Shown: positions 1 to 9,166 of the stretch, piece after piece
How positions within the stretch are numbered: position 1 is the stretch's first letter
Layout of the letters: every line of letters starts with the position of its first letter
Source: Streptomyces cynarae
GTDB taxonomy: Bacteria > Actinomycetota > Actinomycetes > Streptomycetales > Streptomycetaceae
NCBI RefSeq assembly: GCF_025642135.1
Contig: NZ_CP106793.1
Span: 7,222,001 to 7,286,000 of the forward strand
Direction of reading: 5' to 3'
Length of the DNA: 64,000 nucleotides
Notes under the pieces: model-generated
The model's input: only the letters and a program-made list of their open reading frames with translations
The model's database searches: none
Told to the model about the DNA's origin: nothing
Translations under genes and position numbers: made by a program

Positions 1-2
1 AT

Positions 3-500
3 GACGACGACGCCAACATCTTCGGCGTCTTCGACGCCGAGTACACCGACGGCGGAGGCGGCGGCCAGGCCCCGCTCACCTCGCACGACCGGAACGTCGC
101 CCAGCCCCGGCACCGCCAGGCCGAGCACTTCAGCACCTCTTCCGGTGTCTCGGTGATCGCCAAGGACACCGCGCACGGCGGCAAGACGGTCGGCGACATC
201 GACAACGGCGACTGGATCTCCTTCACGCCGTACGTGCTGGGCGACGCCAAGAAGATCACGGCGCGCATCGCCTCCGGTGGCGCGGGCGGCACCCTCGAGG
301 TCCGCGCGGGCTCGGCGACGGGCACCCTGCTCGGCAAGGCGACCGTGCCGGTCACGGGCGGCTGGGAGAACTTCCAGGACGTCAGCGCCGACCTGTCCCG
401 AGCGCCGAGGGGCACGACCACGCTCTACCTGGTCTTCAAGGGGAGCACCGGTTCCGGAGCCCTGTTCGACGTGGACGACTTCACCTTCACGACCGGCTGA
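3..500 (+). CDS. C-terminal part of a secreted protein with a CBM6-type domain (start outside window)
   Basis: The frame is open from the first bases to a TGA at 498-500, so only the last 165 residues are seen. After a Gly-rich linker (GGGGG) the sequence carries features of a family 6 carbohydrate-binding module: AEHFS near its start, VGDIDNGDWISF, a Gly/Ala-rich beta segment, WENFQDV, and the closing LYLVFKG...LFDVDDFTF. Family knowledge: CBM6 modules close many secreted ThuA or PQQ-sugar-dehydrogenase-like proteins in Streptomyces and bind polysaccharide. The next gene also encodes a ThuA-domain protein, 12 bases downstream, so the two are probably co-transcribed. The catalytic part is not visible, so no enzyme activity is claimed. 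Confidence 0.7.
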   Translation, partial: DDDANIFGVFDAEYTDGGGGGQAPLTSHDRNVAQPRHRQAEHFSTSSGVSVIAKDTAHGGKTVGDIDNGDWISFTPYVLGDAKKITARIASGGAGGTLEVRAGSATGTLLGKATVPVTGGWENFQDVSADLSRAPRGTTTLYLVFKGSTGSGALFDVDDFTFTTG

Positions 501-512
501 GCGGAGGACGGC

Positions 513-1838
513 ATGCACACGACCGGACGGCTGACGACGGCCGCGGTGGGCGCCGCCCTGCTCCTCGGCGGTATCACCCAGCCCGCAGCCCCGCACTCCG
601 CGGACGGCACACGGGTGCTGGTCTTCTCCAAGACGGCCGGCTTCCGGCACGACTCGATCCCGGACGGCATCGCGGCGGTGAAGCAGCTGGGCGAGACGGG
701 CGGCTTCACGGTCGACGCGACGGAGGACGCCGGCGCCTTCACCCCGTCGAACCTGCGGCGGTACGACGCCGTCGTGTTCCTGTCCACGACGGGGGACGTG
801 CTCGACTCCGCCCAGCAGAGCGCGTTCGAGGACTACATCCGGCGCGGCGGCGGCTATGTGGGCATCCACGCGGCCGCCGACACCGAGTACGACTGGGCGT
901 TCTACGGCGGCCTCGCCGGCGCCTACTTCCAGTCGCACCCGGCGATCCAGCCGGCCACGCTGAACGTCGAGGACCGCGCCCATCCGGCGACCTCGGAGCT
1001 CGGCCGGACCTGGCAACGCACCGACGAGTGGTACAACTACCGCTCCAACCCCCGCGAGAGGGCCCACGTACTCGCCTCGCTCGACGAGTCCTCGTACACC
1101 GGCGGCACCATGAACGGCGACCACCCGATCGCCTGGTGCCAGAACTACCAGGGCGGCCGCGCCTTCTACACCGGTGGCGGCCACACCAAGGAGTCCTACG
1201 CCGAACCCGCCTTCCGCCGGCACCTGCTGGGCGGCATCCGGTGGGCCGTGGGCGACGCCCAGGCGGACTGCCGCCCGGAGAACGGCTACCGTCCGCTCTT
1301 CGACGGCACCTCACTCGAGGGCTGGAAACAAGCGGGTCCCGGCTCCTTCACCCTGGACGACGGCACCCTGACGTCGCAGGGCGGCATGGGCCTGCTCTGG
1401 TACGCCGCGTCGGGCTTCTCCTCGTACTCGCTGAAGCTCGACTGGAAGACGGCCGGCGACGACAACTCCGGTGTGTTCGTGAGCTTCCCGGCCTCGGACG
1501 ACCCGTGGTCGGCCGTGAACAACGGCTATGAGATCCAGATCGACGCCACCGACGTGCCCGAGAAGACCACCGGGTCCGTCTACGGCTTCCAGTCCGCCGA
1601 CCTCAAGAAGCGCGACCGCGCGCTGAACCCGCCGGGGGAGTGGAACACGTACGAGATCCGCGTGGAGGGCGAACGCCTGCGCGTCTGGCTCAACGGCGTG
1701 AAGATCAACGATTTCACCAACACCGATCCGGTCCGGAGCCTCACCGACGGACACATCGGCATCCAGAACCACGGTGCCGATGACCAGGTGTCCTTCCGCG
1801 ACATCCGGATCAAGGAACTGCCCGTCAAGGGCAAGTGA
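513..1838 (+). CDS. Secreted ThuA-domain / DUF1080 (3-keto-disaccharide hydrolase-type) protein
   Basis: A 441-residue protein. Residues 1-28 form a signal peptide with a hydrophobic core (AAVGAALLLGGI). About 32-250 match the ThuA-like glutamine amidotransferase fold: VLVFSKTAGFRHDSI, DAVVFLSTTGD, the GGGYVGIHAA turn, PIAWCQNYQGGRAFYTGGGHT. About 258-435 match DUF1080: PLFDGTSLEGWK, DDNSGVFV, GYEIQI, GEWNTYEIRV, GHIGIQNHG. Family knowledge: ThuA is linked to trehalose and keto-sugar use, and DUF1080 proteins cleave 3-keto-disaccharides. The start is set by GGAGG at about 502-506. A strong hairpin follows the stop. The exact sugar substrate cannot be read from the sequence. Confidence 0.85.
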   Translation: MHTTGRLTTAAVGAALLLGGITQPAAPHSADGTRVLVFSKTAGFRHDSIPDGIAAVKQLGETGGFTVDATEDAGAFTPSNLRRYDAVVFLSTTGDVLDSAQQSAFEDYIRRGGGYVGIHAAADTEYDWAFYGGLAGAYFQSHPAIQPATLNVEDRAHPATSELGRTWQRTDEWYNYRSNPRERAHVLASLDESSYTGGTMNGDHPIAWCQNYQGGRAFYTGGGHTKESYAEPAFRRHLLGGIRWAVGDAQADCRPENGYRPLFDGTSLEGWKQAGPGSFTLDDGTLTSQGGMGLLWYAASGFSSYSLKLDWKTAGDDNSGVFVSFPASDDPWSAVNNGYEIQIDATDVPEKTTGSVYGFQSADLKKRDRALNPPGEWNTYEIRVEGERLRVWLNGVKINDFTNTDPVRSLTDGHIGIQNHGADDQVSFRDIRIKELPVKGK

Positions 1839-1841
1839 GCG

Positions 1842-1880
1842 GCGGCGGGCGGGGGACGCCGGACTCCCGCCCGCCGCTTT
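1842..1880 (+). terminator. Intrinsic terminator after the ThuA/DUF1080 gene
   Basis: A perfect 12-bp GC stem (1842-1853 paired with 1866-1877) with a 12-base loop is followed by TTT. It starts four bases after the stop codon and separates the ThuA gene from the inositol-synthase operon. Confidence 0.8.
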
Positions 1881-1928
1881 CCTCCCGTCCCTGTTGAGGT
1901 TCCAGCACGACAAGGAGGCTGCCTGCCC

Positions 1929-3077
1929 ATGTCCGCATCCCCTGCCCGAGCCCGTCTCGGGGTGTGGCTGATCGGCGCCCGCGGTTCCGTCGCCACGACC
2001 GTCGTCGCGGGTTGCGCCGCCGTGACCGCGGGCCTGCACCCGCCCACGGGCATGGTCACCGAGACCCCCGTCTTCGCGGACAGCGGCCTTGTGGCCCTGT
2101 CGTCCCTCGTCTTCGGCGGCCACGACACGGTGGACTGCCCCTTGCCCAAACGCGCGGAAGCCCTAGCCGCCGGCGGCGTACTGCCACCCGGTCTGCCCTC
2201 CGCCGTCGCGGCCGAACTCTCCGCCGCCGACCGGGAGGTCAGACCGGGCGGCCCGCTGCCCGGGGACACCCGGGACGAGAAACAGCTGATCGACGACTTC
2301 GCCGCCGACATCCAGGACTTCGTACGACGCCGGGGGCTCGCGCGGGCGGTGGTGGTGAACGTGGCGTCCACCGAGCCTCCCGCCACCGGCGACCGGCTTC
2401 CGCCCAGCTCGCTGTACGCGGCGGCGGCCCTGCGCGCGGGCTGCCCGTATGTGAACTTCACCCCGTCCACGGGCCTGCACCACCCGGCGCTGGCGTCGCC
2501 GGCTGCGGCGAGCGGTCTGCCCTACGCGGGCCGGGACGGCAAGACGGGGCAGACCCTGCTGCGGTCGGTGCTGGGCCCGATGTTCGCGCAGCGTGCCCTC
2601 ACGGTGCGGGCCTGGTCCGGGACCAACCTGCTCGGAGGCGGCGACGGCGCGTCCCTGGCCGACCCGGCCGCGGCAGCGGCGAAGAACGCCGGCAAGGAGC
2701 GGGTCCTCGCCGACACCCTCGGCGCGGGGGTCGAGGGCGAGGTCCACATCGACGACGTGCCCGCCCTCGGCGACTGGAAGACCGCCTGGGACCACGTCGC
2801 CTTCGACGGCTTCCTCGGCGCGCGCATGGTGTTGCAGACCATCTGGCAGGGCTGCGACTCGGCACTGGCCGCCCCGCTGGTCCTGGACCTGGCCCGGCTG
2901 ACACTGCGCGCCCACGAAACCGGCCTGTCCGGCCCGCTCACCGACCTGGGCTTCTACTTCAAGGATCCGGTCGGGGACGGGCCGTCGGCGCTCGGGGAGC
3001 AGTACGCGGCACTGACGGACTTCGCGCGGCGGCTGCGGCGGGCACCAGCCGGGCAGCGGGCGGGGGAGGCCCGATGA
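1929..3077 (+). CDS. Inositol-3-phosphate synthase family protein (sugar-phosphate cyclase)
   Basis: A 382-residue protein of the myo-inositol-1-phosphate synthase family. The NAD-binding loop GARGSVATT is at residues 16-24. Later family blocks are NVASTEPP, PYVNFTPS, GRDGKTGQTLLRS, WSGTNLLGGGDG and FYFKDPVGDGP. The family turns glucose-6-phosphate into inositol-3-phosphate through an NAD-dependent aldol cyclisation. AAGGAGG lies 12 bases before the ATG. The stop overlaps the next ATG (ATGA), so the genes are translationally coupled. The operon is Ebo-like but lacks EboD, the dehydroquinate-synthase-like cyclase. I infer that this enzyme supplies a cyclised sugar phosphate in place of EboD. 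It may be a specialised paralogue and not the housekeeping synthase. Confidence 0.88.
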   Translation: MSASPARARLGVWLIGARGSVATTVVAGCAAVTAGLHPPTGMVTETPVFADSGLVALSSLVFGGHDTVDCPLPKRAEALAAGGVLPPGLPSAVAAELSAADREVRPGGPLPGDTRDEKQLIDDFAADIQDFVRRRGLARAVVVNVASTEPPATGDRLPPSSLYAAAALRAGCPYVNFTPSTGLHHPALASPAAASGLPYAGRDGKTGQTLLRSVLGPMFAQRALTVRAWSGTNLLGGGDGASLADPAAAAAKNAGKERVLADTLGAGVEGEVHIDDVPALGDWKTAWDHVAFDGFLGARMVLQTIWQGCDSALAAPLVLDLARLTLRAHETGLSGPLTDLGFYFKDPVGDGPSALGEQYAALTDFARRLRRAPAGQRAGEAR

Positions 3078-3990
3078 GCGGAAGCACCGGGGACCGTGGA
3101 GGCCCTCGTGCCTGGGCCGAACTGCTGCGCCTCCCCGCGCTGTTCACCGTCCCCGGCGACGCGCTGGCCGGCGCGGCCGCCGTACGCGCCCGTCCCAGCC
3201 GCCGCACACTGCTGGCCATCGGCTCCTCCCTGTGCCTCTACGAGGCGGGCATGGCCCTCAACGACTGGGCCGACCGCGCCGAGGACGCCGTGGAACGCCC
3301 GCACCGCCCCCTGCCCTCCGGCCGTATCCGCCCCACCGCCGCTCTCACGGCGGCCTGCGCCTTCACCACGGCCGGGCTGGCCCTCGCGGCCCGCTCCGGC
3401 CGTCCCGCACTCACCGTGGCGGCCCCCTTGCGGCGACCGTCTGGGCGTACGACCTGGCCCTGAAACGCACCCCGGCGGGCCCGGCCGCGATGGCGGCGGC
3501 CCGCGGCCTGGACCTGCTCCTGGGCGCCGCGGCCACCACGGGCCGAGTCCGCCCCGCCCTGCGTCCGGCCGCCCTCCTCGCCGGCCACACCATGGCGCTC
3601 ACCACCGTGTCCCGCCAGGAAACCCGCGGCGGCTCGCCCGTGCCCGCTCTCGCCGCGCTGGCCACGACGGGGGTTCTGGCCCGATCGCTGGCCCGGGGGC
3701 GCGCCCGCCCGGCCACCGCCGCGCGCCCGGCCCACTTCCGCACCGCAGCCGACACCCTGCGCGGAGCGCTCGCCGCCGTCTACGCCGCGACCGCCGCCCG
3801 CCCCTACCTCCACGCCGCCCTCAACCCCTCACCCCCGCTCACCCAACGCGCCGTCGGCGGCGGCATCCGCGCCACGATCCCGCTCCAGGCCGCGCTGTCC
3901 GCTCGCTCCGGCGCCCCGGTCACGGCCCTGCTGACCGCGGCCCTGGCCCCGTCGGCGGCCAGGTTCGCGAGGAAGGTGAGCGTCACATGA
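3074..3990 (+). pseudogene. UbiA-type prenyltransferase (EboC-like), interrupted by a one-base frameshift
   Basis: The gene starts at an ATG overlapping the upstream stop. It reads as an integral membrane UbiA prenyltransferase (LRLPALFTVPGDALAGA) with the Asp-rich site NDWADRAED and RPHRPLPSG. After TVAAP the frame runs to a stop at 3461-3463. The family sequence continues in the next frame (AATVWAYDLALKRTPAGP through to the C-terminus). Adding one C to the C-run at about 3423-3427 restores one frame of about 305 codons. Family members attach prenyl chains to acceptors at the membrane. In Ebo operons the homologue is EboC. The break is either a real mutation or a homopolymer sequencing error. 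The ATGA junctions on both sides are preserved, which argues for recent loss or error. Confidence 0.8.
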
Positions 3991-4970
3991 GCGTGCTGCC
4001 CTCCCAGAGCGACCCGGCGTCCGCCCCGGCCCCCGGCGGCACGCCGCTCCGCTTCGGCTACGGCACCAACGGCCTCGCCGACCTCCGCCTCGACGACGCC
4101 CTCGCCCTGCTCTCCGACCTCGGCTACGACGGCGTCGGACTGACCCTCGACCACATGCACCTCGACCCGCTCGCCCCCGACCTCGCCGCCCGCACCCGCC
4201 GGGTCGCCCACCGGCTGGACGCGCTCGGCCTGGAGGTGACCGTCGAGACGGGCGCCCGCTATGTGCTCGATCCGCGCCGCAAACACGGCCCCTCCCTCCT
4301 GGACCCGGACCCGGACGACCGCGCCCGCCGCATCGACCTGCTGACCCGGGCCGTCGGCGTCGCGGCCGACCTCGGCGCGCACGCCGTGCACTGCTTCAGC
4401 GGCGTCACCCCCGCCGGAACCGACGACGACACGGCGTGGACACGGCTGGCCACCGCCCTCACCCCCGTCCTGGAGGCCGCCACCGCCGCCGGTGTCCCCC
4501 TCGCCGTCGAACCCGAACCCGGACACCTCCTCGCCACCCTCGCCGACTTCCACCGTCTGCGCCACGCGCTCGGCGACCCCGAACACCTCGGCCTCACCCT
4601 CGACCTCGGCCACTGCCTGTGCCTCGAACCCCTCTCTCCCGCCGACTGCGTACGCGCCGCCGCGCCCTGGCTGCGCCACGTCCAGATCGAGGACATGCGC
4701 CGCGGTGTCCACGAACACCTGCCCTTCGGAGAGGGCGACCTCGACGTCCCGGCCGTCCTCGGCGCCCTGTCCGCCTCCGCCTACCGGGGCCTGACCGTCG
4801 TCGAACTGCCCCGTCATTCCCACGCCGGACCCCACTTCGCCGCGATCTCCCTCCCCTTCCTCCACACCGCGGCGGCCTCCTCCACCGGGCGGCGGCTCCC
4901 ACCGGACGCCCCGCCCCCCGCAGCACCTGCCGGCGAGCCCTCCGCCATACCCGAAGGGAGCACCGCATGA
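3987..4970 (+). CDS. Sugar phosphate isomerase/epimerase (AP endonuclease family 2 TIM barrel)
   Basis: A 327-residue TIM-barrel protein. It starts FGYGTNGLAD, and the metal-site pattern of the xylose-isomerase-like family follows: VTVETGARY, AVEPEPGH, LTLDLGHCL, RHVQIEDM, GEGDLDVP, TVVELPRHSHAGP. The likely ligands are Glu in AVEPEPG, Asp/His in LDLGH, and His/Glu in HVQIED. The last 40 residues are Pro/Ala-rich and probably disordered. The ATG overlaps the upstream stop and the TGA overlaps the next ATG. In this operon it is a second TIM-barrel protein beside EboE. The substrate is unknown; an inositol- or sugar-phosphate-derived product of the first gene is an inference. Confidence 0.8.
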   Translation: MSVLPSQSDPASAPAPGGTPLRFGYGTNGLADLRLDDALALLSDLGYDGVGLTLDHMHLDPLAPDLAARTRRVAHRLDALGLEVTVETGARYVLDPRRKHGPSLLDPDPDDRARRIDLLTRAVGVAADLGAHAVHCFSGVTPAGTDDDTAWTRLATALTPVLEAATAAGVPLAVEPEPGHLLATLADFHRLRHALGDPEHLGLTLDLGHCLCLEPLSPADCVRAAAPWLRHVQIEDMRRGVHEHLPFGEGDLDVPAVLGALSASAYRGLTVVELPRHSHAGPHFAAISLPFLHTAAASSTGRRLPPDAPPPAAPAGEPSAIPEGSTA

Positions 4971-5664
4971 GCCACCCGCAGGCCAGGCAGCCCACCCCCA
5001 CGATCGGCACCGGGATCGCCCTCACCCCACCGGCCGAACTGCGCGCCCACCTCGACGCCCGGCTCCCCGCGGCGGCCCGCGCCTGGCTCGACCAGGCCCT
5101 CGACGAGGCGGCCGCCCAGCCCGGCACCCACGGGCCCATCTCCGTGTGGGAGTTGCGCCTCGCCGAGGCCGCCGCCGGTGCGGCACCGCCCACGCCGACG
5201 CCGCCCGCGTGCTCATCCTGCACGCGGCGCGCCCCGACGCGGACGGGCTCACCCGCGTCTACCACCAGGGCACCGCCGACGAGCGCCGCGCCGTCCTCCA
5301 CGCCCTGCCCCACCTCCTGCCGGGCCCGGAAGGGCTGCCGCTCGTCGAGGACGCGCTGCGCACCAACGACACCCGGCTCCTCGCCGCGGCCGTCGGTCCC
5401 TACGCCGCCCGGCACCTCAGCCCCCACCTGTGGCGGCAGGCGGTCCTGAAGTGCCTGTTCACCGGGGTCGGCGTGGACAGCGTGGCCGACCTGCCCGGGC
5501 GCGCCCGCGGCGACACCGAACTGGCCCGCATGCTCGGCGACTACGCCGCGGAGCGCACCGCCGCGGGCCGTCCCGTGCCCGACGACCTGTACCGCGTGCT
5601 GGCCCTCACCGAACCGGCGCCTGCGCCGCACTCCGCGGACGCCCCCCACGGCAAGGAGTCCTGA
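4967..5664 (+). pseudogene. eboA: EboA-domain protein, interrupted by a one-base frameshift
   Basis: The reading frame starts at an ATG overlapping the upstream stop (LRAHLDARLPAAARAWLDQALDEA ... ISVWELRLAEAA). It then leaves the family sequence, which continues in the next frame from about 5180 (HADAARVLILHAARPDADG, YHQGTADERRAVLHALPHLLP, LRTNDTRLLAAAVGPYAAR, WRQAVLKCLFTGVGVDSVADL). One missing base in the GCC-rich stretch at about 5166-5178 explains the split, and the restored protein would have about 232 residues. EboA has no known catalytic activity. It is the marker protein of Ebo clusters, which in the cyanobacterium Nostoc are needed to move a scytonemin precursor to the periplasm. The stop overlaps the next start (TGATG). 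Confidence 0.8.
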
Positions 5665-6512
5665 TGCGCATCTTCGACCCCCACATCCACATGACGTCCA
5701 GGACCACCGACGACTACGAGGCCATGTACGCCGCGGGCGTCCGCGCCGTCGTCGAGCCCTCCTTCTGGCTCGGCCAGCCCCGCACCTCTCCCGCCTCCTT
5801 CCTCGACTACTTCGACTCCCTCCTCGGCTGGGAGCCCTTCCGCGCCGCCCAGTACGGCATCGCGCACCACTGCACCCTCGCCCTCAACCCCAAGGAGGCG
5901 AACGACCCGCGCTGCCTTCCCGTCCTCGACGAACTGGCCCGGTATCTCGTCAAGGACCAGGTCGTCGCCGTCGGGGAGATCGGCTACGACTCCATGACCC
6001 CCGCCGAGGACACCGCCCTCGCCGCCCAGCTCCAGCTCGCCGCCGACCACGAACTGCCGGCGCTCGTCCACACCCCGCACCGTGACAAGCTCGCCGGTCT
6101 GCGCCGCACCCTCGACGTCGTCCGGGAGTCCGCACTTCCCCCGGACCGGGTCCTGGTCGACCACCTCAACGAGACCACCGTCAAGGAGGCCAAGGCCGGC
6201 GGCTGCTGGCTGGGGTTCTCCGTCTATCCCGACACCAAGATGGACGAGCGGCGGATGGTCGCGATCCTGCGCGCGTACGGGCCCGAGCGGGTCCTGGTGA
6301 ACTCCGCCGCCGACTGGGGCAGGAGCGACCCGCTGAAGACCCGCAAGGTCGCCGACGCGATGCTCGCCGAGGGATTCACCGAGGACGACGTGGACCTGGT
6401 GCTGTGGCGCAACCCGGTCGCCTTCTACGGGCTCAGCGGCCGCCTCACCCTCGACGTGGCCGCCACCGCACCCACGCACGAGGGCAACTCCGTGCTGCGC
6501 GGCGGGGAGTGA
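5664..6512 (+). CDS. TatD-like metal-dependent hydrolase (EboB-like)
   Basis: A 282-residue amidohydrolase-fold protein. It opens with the metal-binding FDPHIHM and continues with EIGYDSM, LVHTPHRDK, LVDHLNETT and VNSAADWGRSDPLK, which match the TatD-family ligand positions (HxH, Glu, His, His, Asp). TatD proteins are often nucleases, but those in Ebo clusters are a distinct branch with unknown substrate. The AAGGAG ribosome site lies in the end of EboA. The start overlaps the upstream stop. The gene lies three bases before EboE. Its catalytic residues look complete although two neighbours are broken. Confidence 0.85.
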   Translation: MRIFDPHIHMTSRTTDDYEAMYAAGVRAVVEPSFWLGQPRTSPASFLDYFDSLLGWEPFRAAQYGIAHHCTLALNPKEANDPRCLPVLDELARYLVKDQVVAVGEIGYDSMTPAEDTALAAQLQLAADHELPALVHTPHRDKLAGLRRTLDVVRESALPPDRVLVDHLNETTVKEAKAGGCWLGFSVYPDTKMDERRMVAILRAYGPERVLVNSAADWGRSDPLKTRKVADAMLAEGFTEDDVDLVLWRNPVAFYGLSGRLTLDVAATAPTHEGNSVLRGGE

Positions 6513-6515
6513 GCG

Positions 6516-7685
6516 ATGCGTTTCCGGCACCCCGACGGCTCCACCGTCCACCTCGCCTACTGCACCAACGTCCACCCGGCCGAATCCCTCGACGGTGTCC
6601 TCGCCCAGCTCCGCGACCACTGCGAGCCCGTGCGCCGCCGCCTCGGCCGTGACCGCCTCGGCATCGGCCTGTGGCTCGCCGGGGACGCCGCCCGCACCCT
6701 CGTCAGCGATCCGTCCGCCCTGCGCGGCCTGCGCGCCGAACTCGACCGCCGTGGGCTCGAGGTCGTCACCCTCAACGGCTTCCCGTATGAAGGCTTCGGC
6801 GCCGAGGAGGTCAAGTACCGCGTCTACAAGCCGGACTGGGCCGACCCGGAACGCCTCGACCACACCACCGCCCTGGCCCGCGTCCTCGCCGTCCTGCTCC
6901 CGGACGACGTCACCGAGGGCAGCATCTCCACCCTGCCCCTCGCCTGGCGGACCGCCGATGACGCCGCGCGCGCCGAGAGGGCCCGCACCGCCCTTCGCAC
7001 CCTCGCCGCACGCCTCGACGCCCTCGCGGAGCTGACCGGCCGCTCCATCCGCGTCGGTCTGGAGCCGGAACCCGGCTGCACCGTCGAGACCACCGGCGAC
7101 GCCATCGCCCCCCTGACCGCGATCGCTCACGACCGCATCGGCATCTGCGTCGACACCTGCCACCTCGCCACCTCCTTCGAAGACCCGCACACCGCCCTGG
7201 ACGCGCTCACGCGATCCCGCGTCCCCGTCGTCAAATCGCAGCTCTCAGCCGCACTGCACGCCGAACACCCCCATCTGCCGGAGGTCCGCGAGGCCCTGGC
7301 CGCCTTCGCCGAACCCCGCTTCCTGCACCAGACCCGCACCCTCACCGCCGCGGGCCTGCGCGGCACCGACGACCTCCCGCAGGCGCTGAAGGGCGACACC
7401 CTTCCCGACACCGCGCCCTGGCGCGCCCACTTCCACGTCCCGCTGCACGCGACCCCCGCCGCGCCCCTCACCTCCACACTCCCCGTCCTCCGCGCCGCCC
7501 TGACCCGGCTCGTCGGCGGACCGCACCCGCTCACCCGCCACCTCGAGGTCGAGACGTACACCTGGCAGGCCCTCCCGCCCGAGCTGCGGCCCCGCGCCCG
7601 CGCCCAGCTCGCCGACGGCATCGCCGCCGAACTCGCGCTGGCTCGCGACCTGCTGACGGACCTCGGCCTGAAGGAGCTTCCATGA
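6516..7685 (+). CDS. eboE: Metabolite traffic protein EboE (TIM barrel)
   Basis: A 389-residue protein with the features of EboE. It starts HLAYCTNVHPAESLDGVLAQL and continues LGIGLWLA, VVTLNGFPYEGFGAEEVKYRVYKPDW, a second-half TIM-barrel site (GLEPEPGC, ICVDTCHLATSFEDP) and HFHVPLH. Family knowledge: EboE proteins are xylose-isomerase-like barrels always encoded with EboA. It is placed directly after the TatD-like gene and overlaps the start of the phosphodiesterase gene by ATGA. The catalytic role is unproven, and isomerase activity is a fold-based guess. Confidence 0.85.
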   Translation: MRFRHPDGSTVHLAYCTNVHPAESLDGVLAQLRDHCEPVRRRLGRDRLGIGLWLAGDAARTLVSDPSALRGLRAELDRRGLEVVTLNGFPYEGFGAEEVKYRVYKPDWADPERLDHTTALARVLAVLLPDDVTEGSISTLPLAWRTADDAARAERARTALRTLAARLDALAELTGRSIRVGLEPEPGCTVETTGDAIAPLTAIAHDRIGICVDTCHLATSFEDPHTALDALTRSRVPVVKSQLSAALHAEHPHLPEVREALAAFAEPRFLHQTRTLTAAGLRGTDDLPQALKGDTLPDTAPWRAHFHVPLHATPAAPLTSTLPVLRAALTRLVGGPHPLTRHLEVETYTWQALPPELRPRARAQLADGIAAELALARDLLTDLGLKELP

Positions 7686-9076
7686 GCACCCCGACCGGCA
7701 CCGGCCCCACCCCACTCCTCGTCCTGGACGTCGTCGGCCTCACCCCCCGTCTCCTCGACCACATGCCCCGCCTCCAGGCGCTCGCCCGGTCCGGCTGCCG
7801 CGCACCGCTCGGCACCGTCCTGCCCGCCGTCACCTGCGCCGCCCAGTCCACCTTCCTGACCGGCACCCTGCCGTCCGAGCACGGCATCGTCGGCAACGGC
7901 TGGTACTTCCGCGAACTCGGCGACGTCCTGCTGTGGCGACAGCACAACGGCCTCGTCGCCGGCGACAAGCTGTGGGACGCCGCCCGCCGCGCCCACCCCG
8001 GCTACACGGTCGCCAACATCTGCTGGTGGTACGCCATGGGCGCCGACACCGACATCACCGTCACCCCTCGTCCCGTCTACTACTCCGACGGCCGCAAGGA
8101 ACCCGACTGCTACACCAGGCCCCCGGCCCTTCACGACGAACTCACCGCGAAACTCGGCACGTTCCCCCTCTTCCACTTCTGGGGACCGGGCGCCGACCTG
8201 GTCTCCAGCCAGTGGATCATCGACGCGACCCGCCACATCCTGCGCACCCGGCACCCCGACCTGGCGCTCTGCTACCTCCCGCACCTCGACTACGACCTGC
8301 AGCGCTTCGGCCCCGACGACCCGCGCTCGGCGAAGGCTGCCGCGGACCTGGACGCCGCGCTGGCGCCGCTGCTGGACGACGCCCGCGCCGAGGGCCGTAC
8401 CGTCGTGGCGCTGTCCGAGTACGGCATCACCCGCGTGAACCGTCCCGTCGACATCAACCGCGCCCTGCGTCATGCCGGACTGCTCGAGGTGCATACGCAG
8501 GACGGCATGGAGTACCTCGATCCGATGGCCTCACGAGCCTTCGCGGTCGCCGACCACCAGATCGCCCACGTCCATGTGCGCCGCCCCGAGGACCTCGACG
8601 CCACCCGGGCCGCCCTCACCGGCCTGCCCGGCATCGAGCAACTCCTGGACGACGAGGGCAAGAAGACCCATCACCTCGACCACCCGCGCTCCGGCGAACT
8701 CGTCGCCGTCGCGGAGCCGGACGCCTGGTTCACGTACTACTACTGGCTCGACGACGCCTGTGCGCCCGACTTCGCGCGGCTCGTCGACATCCACCGCAAA
8801 CCCGGCTACGACCCGGCCGAACTCTTCATGGACCCCCTCGACCCCTACGTCAAGGTCAGAGCGGCCACGGCCCTGGCGCGCAAGAAACTCGGCATGCGCT
8901 ACCGCATGGCGGTCGTGCCCCTCGACCCGTCACCTATTCGCGGCAGCCACGGCCGCCTTCCCGCGAGCGACGACGACGGTCCGCTCCTCATCTGCTCCAC
9001 CCCCCGTGCCGTCGGTGACCGCGTCGCGGCCACCGATGTGAAGTCACTCCTGCTCCAACTCGCCGGTCTCGCCTGA
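7682..9076 (+). CDS. Nucleotide pyrophosphatase/phosphodiesterase-like protein (EboF-like)
   Basis: A 464-residue alkaline-phosphatase-superfamily enzyme. LLVLDVVGLTP carries the first metal Asp. PAVTCAAQSTFLTG carries the nucleophile Thr. NGWYF, YLPHLDYDLQRFG, LSEYGI and VADHQIAHVHV provide the remaining two-zinc-site residues. The family hydrolyses phosphodiester or pyrophosphate bonds. There is no signal peptide, so it is cytoplasmic unless exported by another route. The start overlaps the stop of eboE. It is the last gene of the overlapped series; 90 non-coding bases follow. Confidence 0.85.
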   Translation: MSTPTGTGPTPLLVLDVVGLTPRLLDHMPRLQALARSGCRAPLGTVLPAVTCAAQSTFLTGTLPSEHGIVGNGWYFRELGDVLLWRQHNGLVAGDKLWDAARRAHPGYTVANICWWYAMGADTDITVTPRPVYYSDGRKEPDCYTRPPALHDELTAKLGTFPLFHFWGPGADLVSSQWIIDATRHILRTRHPDLALCYLPHLDYDLQRFGPDDPRSAKAAADLDAALAPLLDDARAEGRTVVALSEYGITRVNRPVDINRALRHAGLLEVHTQDGMEYLDPMASRAFAVADHQIAHVHVRRPEDLDATRAALTGLPGIEQLLDDEGKKTHHLDHPRSGELVAVAEPDAWFTYYYWLDDACAPDFARLVDIHRKPGYDPAELFMDPLDPYVKVRAATALARKKLGMRYRMAVVPLDPSPIRGSHGRLPASDDDGPLLICSTPRAVGDRVAATDVKSLLLQLAGLA

Positions 9077-9166
9077 CGTACCGGCCCCACCGGCCGCCGG
9101 ATCCGACTGGTCACAAGTGAAGCACTCACCACTGACAACGCCCCAAGACACCGAGGAGTTCCAGGC

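Noticed and set aside
739..1314. Long Arg-rich minus-strand frame opposite the ThuA/DUF1080 gene
   Set aside because: It has the Arg/Gly composition typical of a high-GC shadow frame, no ribosome site and lies inside a clearly coding gene.
5541..7190. Long minus-strand frame across the TatD-like and EboE genes
   Set aside because: Val/Gly/Asp-rich shadow typical of GC-rich third positions; both plus-strand genes have clear family motifs.
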